Assembly: GCA_037576195.1 (NCBI GenBank)
Contig: CM075101.1
Coordinates: 31,248,001 to 31,312,000, forward strand
DNA: 64,000 nt
Direction: 5' to 3'
From: Phytoseiulus persimilis
Taxonomy: Eukaryota; Arthropoda; Arachnida; Mesostigmata; Phytoseiidae
Positions within the stretch are counted from its first letter, which is position 1; every line of letters begins with the position of its first letter. Positions 51,601 through 58,775 of the stretch are shown piece by piece. A program made the position numbers and the translations under genes. The notes beneath the pieces are model-generated. The model was not told the origin of the DNA. It made no database searches and saw only the letters and a program-made list of their open reading frames with translations.

Positions 51601-52214
51601 AGAGCCGTATCAAGCCGTAGAGGGCGAGCCTGCGTTCTGGTTATGGATGCGCCGTGGTTTCCCTACCACCAGTTGCCAGCAGCGGCCGACCGGGCCGTGC
51701 GCTCTCCATGCGATGATTCATATTTCACCGGCTGAGGGAAATGGTCCATAACCACTTTTTCATGTCTGGGAGGAGAAGAAAGAGCCGATGCCAACTGCTC
51801 ACCGCACTCAATTCCACAACAGGTGATCGACTATGAGACTCACTACATGGATCTGAACCTTGCCAATCTGAATCCTCGCGACTCGTACATCCCCGAATGG
51901 GACGTCACGACTTCGGCTAAAGAGGTTTACGGCATGCCGTCACTGCAACCGCAAGCCTACGCGGATCTTCTCGCGAAATTGGAAACGGACGACGGAGCAT
52001 TTCGGGTGAGTTCGAGCTACTGGAAGTTCCCGGGGATGGACTGAATTAGTTTCGGTATGTGCCTCCGGGTCATAAAGGATAGATTCGCCCTCCGCAGGAT
52101 TTCTACAAGGTGTACACCAAGCGCTTGGCCAACGCAACCTATACTGCTGCGGAGAAAGCAACTATCCTATGTAACTTGAAGTCATCGAAATCCGACGCGA
52201 CATGTAAATTGTGA
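45426..52214 (+). CDS. SMPD1: Acid sphingomyelinase (sphingomyelin phosphodiesterase), 8 exons, complete
   Basis: Hydrolyses sphingomyelin to ceramide and phosphocholine in the lysosome or, if secreted, outside the cell. Exons 45426-45608, 46272-46538, 48060-48305, 48442-48640, 49904-50104, 50649-50983, 51823-52005 and 52098-52214 keep phase at every GT-AG junction and give 1731 nt, or 576 aa (human about 630). Residues 1-22 form a signal peptide ([20 protein letters not shown]). Residues about 50-130 are a saposin-B domain with six Cys (52, 55, 82, 93, 119, 127). The calcineurin-like phosphoesterase domain has metal-binding SDTHVD (about D168, H170), GD (about D243), GNHE (about N283, H284), AHIPPG (about H390) and GHTH (about H424, H426). 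It retains the catalytic metal ligands, so it is probably active. The C-terminal tail (residues about 540-576) is shorter and divergent. The start lies 5 nt after an acceptor-like tctcttcacag, so an upstream 5' UTR exon is likely. Confidence 0.95.
46272..46538 (+). CDS. SMPD1: SMPD1 exon 2 (residues 62-150)
   Basis: Acceptor catcttgcag and donor CCT|GTAAGT. It completes the saposin domain ([27 protein letters not shown]) and includes a Pro-rich linker. Confidence 0.92.
48060..48305 (+). CDS. SMPD1: SMPD1 exon 3 (residues 151-232)
   Basis: Acceptor caaattcag and donor GTG|GTGAGT. It carries the first metal motif, [20 protein letters not shown], and the Cys-rich CNDPLCCR. Confidence 0.95.
48442..48640 (+). 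CDS. SMPD1: SMPD1 exon 4 (residues 233-299)
   Basis: Acceptor ataatttag and donor AAAG|GTATGT. It carries [13 protein letters not shown] and [16 protein letters not shown], two catalytic metal-binding motifs. Confidence 0.96.
49904..50104 (+). CDS. SMPD1: SMPD1 exon 5 (residues 299-366)
   Basis: Acceptor ttctctccag; weak donor ACAG|GTTCGT, chosen because it alone keeps phase. It encodes [20 protein letters not shown] and [11 protein letters not shown]. Confidence 0.92.
50649..50983 (+). CDS. SMPD1: SMPD1 exon 6 (residues 366-477)
   Basis: Acceptor cgtcttgcag and donor CAG|GTACGT. It carries the last metal ligands, HLIAHIPPG and [20 protein letters not shown]. Confidence 0.96.
51823..52005 (+). 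CDS. SMPD1: SMPD1 exon 7 (residues 478-538)
   Basis: Acceptor tccacaacag and donor CGG|GTGAGT. It encodes [20 protein letters not shown] and [15 protein letters not shown], typical of the ASM C-terminal region. Confidence 0.94.
52098..52214 (+). CDS. SMPD1: SMPD1 exon 8 (residues 539-576 and stop)
   Basis: Acceptor ccctccgcag. It encodes [20 protein letters not shown] and ends [14 protein letters not shown], then TGA. Confidence 0.92.
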   Translation, partial: DFYKVYTKRLANATYTAAEKATILCNLKSSKSDATCKL

Positions 52215-52328
52215 ATAATGGGCTGTTTGAAATGGTTTCCGGTATAGCGCCGTGTCGAGTGTAACGTTCTCGGAGGGGGCTCGTTCGAGCGGTTTCGAAT
52301 TTCCTCTATCGAGAACAATGATATGATG

Positions 52329-52348
52329 AATAAAAGCAAATCAATAAA
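52329..52348 (+). terminator. Poly(A) signals of SMPD1
   Basis: Two AATAAA hexamers, at 52329-52334 and 52343-52348, 115-134 nt past the stop codon. Confidence 0.75.
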
Positions 52349-52357
52349 CTGGCCATT

Positions 52358-52730
52358 CTAAATTGTTTGGAGGCCTAGCGCTTTAAACACGAACGCTTCT
52401 AAAAAGCCGCACAGTTCGTTGTAGAATCCAATATCGACGTCAGAAGGCTTTGCGAACCAAATCTCGTGGGGCATTTGTGTCAAACTCGTACGGCCCTGAG
52501 AGCTCCTTGAACGTCGCGCGAGGTAGCGCCTACAAGGCCTGGCCTGTTTGCGGCCGGACGCCGAGCTCTGCGTGTTCTCTTCTGAGGAAATCTCGGAACC
52601 CATAGTTTCTGGGGAACGCGTCCCGCTTTCCTGGATAGTCCTTGCCAAGATGATTCCGGACCCGAATGAGTTCGTGAATAAACGGTTCAAGGAGCCTCGA
52701 ATCGAACGGGCCACCACATTGAGAATTCGA
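52358..52730 (-). CDS. Candidate terminal exon D of the unrecognised gene
   Basis: Open for 123 codons to a stop 9 nt beyond the last SMPD1 poly(A) hexamer on the opposite strand. Encodes a basic central part (RKQARPCRRYLARRSRSSQG) and a hydrophobic C terminus. The acceptor is weak. Confidence 0.25.
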
Positions 52731-55700
52731 CTGCGCTCAGCATCGCCCACTCCCGAGGTTGACGTTCGAGAAGTTCCCTCTACTATACTCTACGAGATGA
52801 GCTCTGCTTCATTCCGTATGATCCTCATGATAGTTTGGAGAGATGAAACTTCGTACCCGTGACGTCAACGAATCAGCAACATTCCGGGTCGGAGCGAGAC
52901 TGCTTCAGGCAGTAATCGTTGTTCATTTCCGAAGTATCCGGAGTCGACGAAAGAGCAGCGAGTTTCAGCGCCCTTCCCTAGCAGAAATCTCTGCTTAACT
53001 CTGGATGGCTCATATCGAATCCGGCGGTTATGCCGACATGACTCCAGGTCGGGGCCGACGTGTGCTTAGCATGATGAAACGGGTTGACTACGACTCGACC
53101 CCTACCGTACCGAAAAATTATTCCCGACGAAAACAAGAACAGACACGGATTTCATGAGTTGGATTGAGACCAGGACTCGGTTAAAACGAAGGATCTCATG
53201 GGTTTGGGGTTTTCAACAGGCCAGTCTCTGATATTTCACAAAATGTATCTCAGACCTCGATCTCACCTGGAGCCGAATCTATCCAGGCCCATGAGTCTCT
53301 CCTCCGCCGCCGTTATTCTCAGGAATGTTCTCGAAAGTCTGAGTGTCAGAGAGAACGCTCCGCTGATGAAGTTAATGAAACGTTGAATAAACTTCAGCAT
53401 CGGCTGAAGCTAGTGAGCTCAGCCTGTCAGAAGGTCGCGTTCCCACGCGATTCAGCTTCCTCCACCAGATAAGGATTTTCATGAGGAACAACGCCTCATC
53501 GCTCGTAGAGAACTTCAGCCGTTTCCTTGACTTCGAACTCCTTCACGCTACCATGGATCTTCGGAACCAACAGGTCCGGAATCGCTCTATATTTTCGAAC
53601 CCTTCGCATCCCTCACATGTTCTCCAACTAACTTCCATTGACCTGCGCAATGGTGAGTCCTGTTATGACGTCCTCCAAGTGTGCCTCGCATTCTCTGCCT
53701 CGGTTAATTTCAACGATCTAACCGAGAACTGAGTAGGATCGTGATTGAAGTCACTCTCCCTTTCATCGTACTAATCGCTCCTCTTGACTGATCCCGCAAG
53801 AATTGGATATTATTACTGACCAGCCGGCCGCGCTGCGCGCGGTTGGACCGCGCTTCCTGCCATCGAGGCACTTTTCTCTCCCTTCACTGGGTCGGCATTC
53901 TGATTTTGAAAAATATGGTCAGATTGGTCTCGGAATCACCCCTCCAGAGTTGGAAAGAAATGCTCCGATTGGCCCCGGAATCACCCCTCCAGAGTTAAGA
54001 AGTAATGCTCAGATTGGTCTCGGAATCACTCCTCCAGAGTTGGAAAGTAATGCTCAGATTGGCCCCGGGATCACCCCTCCAGAGTTGGAAAGTAATGTCC
54101 AGATTGGTCTCGGAATCACCCCTCCAGAGTCGGAAAGTAATGCTCAGATTGGTCTCGGAATCACCCCTCCAGAGTCGGAAAGTAATGCTCAGATTGGTCT
54201 CGGAATCACCCCTCCAGAGTTGAGAAGTAATGCTCAGATTGGTCTCGGAATCACCCCTCCAGGGTTGGAAAGTAATGGTCAGATCGGTTCCGGAATCACC
54301 CCTCCACGTTTTGAAAAGTATAGTCAGACTCGTACCGGAATCACCTCTCCAGACTCGGGAGAGTATGTTCAGATTGGTCCCAGAATCACCTTCATGTCTT
54401 CCAGAAAAAGTGCGGACAAACTGACAAACTGACAGACTAAGCCGATTATATATAGTAAGGATCGTAAGCACGGGAGAAGATATTTGTGCTATACCAAAGA
54501 ACTCAGTGCTCGACCTGTCAGACTCGTTCCCTATTGGGCGAGAGTCTTGTCTCTGTGTCCTCCTCTGCGAACACTGCGAACAGATATCACTCGTGGAGCC
54601 GACATGGCGGACGTCGGAGTTCGTGATGCTAGTCCTGGATGAACCGGTGGTTTCGACGAACATGATGCCATCTGGTCCTGAGGAATTTATTTCCCGTAGG
54701 ATTCGTTGTTGGTGCTCCTTCCCGATGTATTGCACTATTTCATCCTTAATGGGCTCACTCGTGTATATACATGGGATGGATGTCTGTTCAGTTGAGCACA
54801 TCAGCACCGGTGATGAATACATGGAGCCGTCGAAGAACTTCGTCATTGATATTCTCGGCCGTCGAGGAGTCAGTGGCGACATCGATTGCTCCATCATATC
54901 CACTTGATCTCAGAGGAATGATGTTCTGCCAAAGCGAGATGAGAACCCGAACTACCCTAATACTCGATACCCGTGCCCGGTTTCTGCTACCTATCGCAGC
55001 CGGTTCAAGTCCGGCAGCATCTCGTCAACTCGTTGCAGCTTCTTCTGCCATGAAGTACCAAGGAGTTCTGCGAAGACTCAACTGTTTCTTCTAAGTAGGA
55101 ATTCTCCAAGTGCTTCGCGCACCTTTCGCCCTTGTTAAGATCATTCATCAATTTTCGGCATCGGAGCTAATCTAGAGCCGACTTGCACTTGACGTAGCAG
55201 CTGGAACAAGACAACACTCTCTCTACCCGTTCGCGCAGGGAGAACAGTCCTCGAAAAACGTGAGCCATACCATCTCGATGTTAGATCCTCAGGCTATGAG
55301 AAGGAAGCTCTGTGAATCTCATTTCATTCAGCCACCGTGACCGGTTAAGACTCATCTCTACAGCTTGGAAGTTGAGGCATTCATCATTTCAGACCTCCCA
55401 TCCATACAAGAAGGCGGGTGTATGAATGAGTCTATGATGCCCGAGAACATAAGCTCTCATGGTAATAAGGCATGATTCATCAATCATTCAATTCTATCCA
55501 TTCATCCATGAATCGATGGATGATGATTTCTGAATGATGCCTGACTTCTAAGATATGCTCATTACATTCCATGGTCACGGTGTTCGCCGAGTGCGATACA
55601 CTCGGAGATCATCCTTCGCCAGCGCATTGGCAATGAGCGTAATCTATTTCCACATGTCGTGCGGTGGAAAATGTTCGAGGTGGGAGGCTAGGACATCCAC

Positions 55701-55936
55701 AGGGAACATTCAGCTAACTTTTTCTGTTTCTGGCATCTGTTTTTTTTTCGAAGGAATAATCTTGGCTCGGTGCAAGCAAACGAGGATCTACTAATCTCAC
55801 AACGTTCGGACTGCGATTCCGAGAGTGAGCACCTCTTTGCATACGTTAATAGTGCTTTGGATAGCGCTTTGGAGACGCTAATAGTGTCGACGGTCCGACG
55901 GCCTCTGGTACCGAGGAGCTTAGATATCGACTCCAT
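52358..55936 (-). CDS. Candidate unrecognised minus-strand gene (exons A-D, incomplete model)
   Basis: Four minus-strand open blocks may be exons of one gene. A, 55936-55801, begins MESISKLLGTRGRRTVDTIS (donor CGTT|GTGAGA). B, 54908-54495, phase-compatible with A, is Ser/Thr-rich (MSPLTPRRPRISMTKFFDG; NSSGPDGIMFVETTGSSRTS; CSQCSQRR). C, 53403-53267, is a hydrophobic helix-like block (KFIQRFINFISGAFSLTLRL) with a strong donor TCCAG|GTGAGA. D, 52730-52358, ends LCGFLEAFVFKALGLQTI and a stop. A-to-B and C-to-D keep phase; B-to-C does not, so an exon is missing or the model is partly wrong. The 45-bp array lies between B and C, and without splicing the frame of B reads straight into it. The opposite strand is also open over A and B, so a plus-strand gene is possible. 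I do not recognise the family. Confidence 0.3.
53267..53403 (-). CDS. Candidate exon C of the unrecognised gene
   Basis: Acceptor ctagcttcag and strong donor TCCAG|GTGAGA. It encodes 45 residues including SRTFLRITAAEERLMGLDRF. Family unknown. Confidence 0.35.
53921..54390. repeat. Second 45-bp minisatellite array, 10 units plus 20 bp
   Basis: Same 45-bp unit as the array at 27.5 kb, here typically AGATTGGTCTCGGAATCACC, CCTCCAGAGTTGGAAAGTAA, TGCTC. The last two units (54281-54370) are diverged. The roughly 45 bp upstream (CTCTCCCTTCACTGGGTCGG...TTTTGAAAAATATGGTC) resembles the sequence immediately left of the first array, so the shared unit includes flank. Frames are open on both strands because of the period. 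Confidence 0.95.
54495..54908 (-). CDS. Candidate exon B of the unrecognised gene
   Basis: Open for about 138 codons before the 45-bp array. Acceptor cattcctctgag; donor TTTG|GTATAG is moderate. Composition is Ser/Thr/Arg-rich, suggesting a disordered regulatory segment. Confidence 0.35.
55469..55541. repeat. Imperfect inverted repeat
   Basis: The outer arms GGCATGATTCA and TGAATGATGCC pair with one mismatch. An inner hairpin CATCCAT-GAATCG-ATGGATG sits inside. The sequence is rich in ATTCAT/ATGAAT words. Confidence 0.6.
55801..55936 (-). CDS. Candidate first exon A of the unrecognised gene
   Basis: ATG-initiated, 45 codons, ending LSESQSER at a phase-1 donor that fits exon B. The antisense strand is equally open and follows a strong acceptor-like polypyrimidine tract near 55750, so orientation is uncertain. 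Confidence 0.3.
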
Positions 55937-56351
55937 CTTGCCCCCGAGGCGGATGAGGACCGTGCGCGGATCAGCACCATAAACGGCAAGCTACAGGAAG
56001 CGAATCTGACGATTGCGTTCTCACCTCTCGCTTACGACAGCATCAATACGGCCATGCGAAATCGCACTGCTTGGAGGCTGCGATGCCAGGTCGACGATCA
56101 CAGACGGGACCGCTTCTAGGAAAGCCACAGGTATCAGGCATTCTAGATCGTTTGTCGGTCCAGCTCTGTAATCGTTCGAAATCGTTCGCGAAACCAACCC
56201 TTTGCGAGTCTGATTCGATCGGACGCGCGGGACTATACGCCGGGCCTCCACCTGAAAGAAAACCCGTTTGAACGGGGCGCGTTCGTCAGCTTCGGGAGGC
56301 CTTTACCGCCTGCTTGTTTACTTTTAGGAGACCGCGCGTGTGAGGGAACAG

Positions 56352-56371
56352 AAAGACTACCGGTAGTCTTT
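56352..56371. promoter_or_regulatory. Perfect 20-bp palindrome upstream of MRPL44
   Basis: AAAGACTACCGGTAGTCTTT is its own reverse complement and ends 45 bp before the MRPL44 ATG, in the expected promoter or 5' leader. A dimeric transcription-factor site is one reading and a short RNA hairpin another. Confidence 0.6.
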
Positions 56372-56416
56372 TTGAGCGTTCGGGTGAATTCCACCGTTCC
56401 AATAGCTGTCAAAGTG

Positions 56417-56544
56417 ATGTGGGCGCGAAAATGTTTGGAAATCACTACTGCACTCGGAGTTCGTGGTTACAAGAAAAGCACGATCCCAGTACTCCATTCC
56501 TTGAAAGTCCGTCAAAAGAAAGTTGGGGTCTTCATGCCTCAGAG
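56417..56544 (+). CDS. MRPL44: MRPL44 exon 1 (residues 1-43, presequence)
   Basis: Starts at ATG in GTCAAAGTGATGTGG. Donor CAGAG|GTGAGT. Encodes the targeting presequence ending KKVGVFMPQ. Confidence 0.85.
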
Positions 56545-57643
56545 GTGAGTCTGGTACACTGCGCGGAATGGACAAACCTCCCGTTCTTGAGCTTCAAACT
56601 CTGTTCTCCGTCGTTTCTTGCTTCCGTTGCAGATCAGCGGTGATAGAATGGGATTTCGACCGCGAGATCAAAATGTTCTGCAAACGTTTCGGGCTCGAAC
56701 CCGGGCCTAGAATACGAGACTCCTTCGTGACCCAGAGTTATGTGGACGAGGAAAACGAGCATCGTGAGAGTCTCGGGATCGAGGCTCTGCCCTTGACCTC
56801 AAACAAGCAGTTGGCAGAGGATGGTCTGCGGAAGCTTCACGAAACTCTATGCGCGCAAATAGGGGAGTGTTATCCGAAACTCCCAGAGCAAGCTGTCGAC
56901 GCCGTAGCGAATCACCTTTGCTCGCCGGAGTCGCTGGCTGATATAGCAACCCAGATGGGCTTGCAACCACTTGTCGTCAGATCCGGTAAGCAGGAATCGA
57001 ATACCTTCTCGAGATCATGATATAGTCACTCTGCTCGAAGGGATGACCGCTTGATCGGATCACCCACTTTTTCGGATCACAATCCAGCATCTCGAATCAT
57101 CCCATTCGAATGTGATCCCATTGAGCAGAGTTGACTGTTCACAAAGAGATTCCTGACCGAGGAGCATTGCTGTATGAATAGCAGATCGCTCATCCTTTTC
57201 CAGGCGATGGACTTGAGGTGGATCCTGTGCTGCTGAAAGAAACAGTTCTGGCACTCTTCGCCGCCATCGAGAATCAAAGTGAATTCTGCAGGCGCTTCGT
57301 GCTGATACAGTTGGTCGGCAAAGAAGTATTCGATATTTGGCACCCTTCCGATGTATCTCCGCTTTTGAACGCGATCCTCAAGCAACAAGACCTACCCCCA
57401 TATGAGCCGCGTCTCATTGGCGAAGCTGGCCGCAACACACTGGAGTCCGTTTTTTACGTTGCCGTTTATTCAGAGACCAAATTCCTAGGCAAAGGAGCAG
57501 GTGACACACAAGCAGCCGCAATCGATATGGCAGTACGTGACGCTCTTAAGCGGGTCTTCGGGGTCACTCGGGCTGTGAGGAGTCCCTTCGAAATAATGGC
57601 ACTGAAACACATCCGCAAACAGAATGCCGGTCTCACGCATTGA
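56417..57643 (+). CDS. MRPL44: Mitochondrial ribosomal protein L44 (3 exons, complete)
   Basis: MRPL44 (mL44) is a large-subunit mitoribosomal protein with an RNase III-like fold and a dsRNA-binding domain, acting in mitochondrial ribosome assembly. Exons 56417-56544, 56633-56985 and 57204-57643 keep phase (921 nt, 306 aa; human about 330). Residues 1-42 are basic and hydroxylated with no acidic run, as in a matrix-targeting presequence (MWARKCLEITTALGVRGYKK). Residues about 45-230 are the RNase III-like domain (EWDFDREIKMFCKRFGL, DSFVTQSYVDEENEHRESLG, TSNKQLAEDGLRKLHETLC). Residues about 235-290 are the dsRBD (ESVFYVAVYSETKFLGKGAG, TQAAAIDMAVRDALKRVFG). The gene is convergent with FEM1B. The ATG chosen is the first that opens the frame of exon 1. 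Confidence 0.95.
56633..56985 (+). CDS. MRPL44: MRPL44 exon 2 (residues 43-161)
   Basis: Acceptor cttccgttgcag and donor TCCG|GTAAGC. Covers the first part of the RNase III-like domain up to MGLQPLVVRS. Confidence 0.95.
57204..57643 (+). CDS. MRPL44: MRPL44 exon 3 (residues 161-306 and stop)
   Basis: Acceptor ccttttccag. Encodes DPVLLKETVLALFAAIENQS through the dsRBD and ends IRKQNAGLTH, then TGA. Confidence 0.95.
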
Positions 57644-57785
57644 TGGCTAGTCTCATGGAAAAACTCCCAGCGGGTGAAAACAGTGAACAAAAGATCTAGA
57701 TTGTTCACTTACTCGTTCAGACCAAGCTTCAAACTCTCTTGACACCTTGAGAGAGAACTTCCTGAATGAATTTCATCCTAGTTAA

Positions 57786-57791
57786 AATAAA
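57786..57791 (+). terminator. Poly(A) signal of MRPL44
   Basis: AATAAA 143 nt past the stop codon. Confidence 0.75.
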
Positions 57792-57826
57792 TAACGTTCG
57801 CCGAAGTTGCAGTAGCGATGTTGAGT

Positions 57827-57832
57827 TTTATT
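57827..57832 (-). terminator. Possible poly(A) signal of the FEM1B homologue
   Basis: AATAAA on the minus strand, about 740 nt past the FEM1B stop and the only canonical hexamer I find in between. Cleavage downstream of it would make the two convergent transcripts overlap at their 3' ends. Confidence 0.5.
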
Positions 57833-58572
57833 ACATTGGTCGTACAATAACTTTAAAGCTGAAGAGCCTCTATCGCGAGGAACCAATCGACTCATGAGTT
57901 TCCCGGGGACTATTTGCCCCGTCTCATACTTGACACGGGGCGTTGCACCGGAAGCGCAGAGCCTCCTTCCCCTAATTTCAGCATTCGGCATGCTAGCGAG
58001 CCAGTATCACATCGTTCTGATCGCGGTGATCAGAAAATGCTCACTCTGTCGGATTTCCAGGACAAAGAGAACCCCGCTTCCTGAGATGATGTTTTCCATG
58101 ATATCCTTGAAAACCTTGCATGATATGCACTTGAGCGTTGATCCGACGTCATCTCAAGATCTCCCTGATAGTAGACTCTTCGTGAGTTTGACGATTGCTT
58201 CTGTCCTGATTTCCCGTTGACTGTTTTATATAGTTTGGCGGAAATGTGAGAGCTCAAGATATGGCTGATGGCACGAGCCGGAAGAATCACAAAACTGCTT
58301 CCCGATGGGGAATCTGTTATACCCGGACAACCAGGAAATTTCAAGCGAAGTTTCGACTTCATTGGCTCGTCATCTCGACGCCGATGTGTTTTTGACTAAC
58401 GGAATCGCTCCACGGCCGCTGGGAGTTCTATTACAGCTAGCTCACACCGGGTCTCGGATGTGTATGTAGAGATATATAACAAGTTCGTACCGACAGCTTG
58501 GCAGGATGGAATCCGGACCTGGCGACGGAAAACATTGGGGTTCAGCTGATTCGAAAATCCTCGTCGAGAGCC

Positions 58573-58775
58573 CTAGCTCTTCTCTACACCAACTTTCTTC
58601 TCTCGCCGACCGTGGTTCTCGATGAATCCTATGAGTCCGGTCGGAACGATACCTTCGTATTGAAGACCATGCTTCTGCACTGCTTTTGCGGCGATGCATT
58701 TCAGTTTGATTTCAAGTTGGAACCGGAGCAACGTCTTCGCGATTCCGGTCGACGCCGCGTCCAGCGGAGTTTCAC
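58573..58775 (-). CDS. FEM1B: FEM1B exon 8 (C terminus and stop)
   Basis: Acceptor cacgttttcag. Encodes ETPLDAASTGIAKTLLRFQL and the VHL-box-like KLKCIAAKAVQ, with a C terminus longer than the human one. Confidence 0.93.

Noticed and set aside
54506..54907. 133-codon plus-strand ORF
   Set aside because: Antisense to candidate exon B. Its Cys/Met/Ile-rich translation is less plausible, and it lacks phase-matched splice sites.
55005..55018. GCCGGTTCAAGTCCGGC T-arm-like hairpin
   Set aside because: A good T-arm and B-box, but nothing upstream resembles an A-box, D-arm or acceptor stem. Probably chance or a very old relic.
55763..55982. Plus-strand terminal exon (ANEDLLISQRSDCDSESEHL...)
   Set aside because: Follows a strong acceptor-like T-tract and looks protein-like, but no upstream partner exon could be found. 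It is antisense to candidate exon A. Kept only as an alternative orientation.
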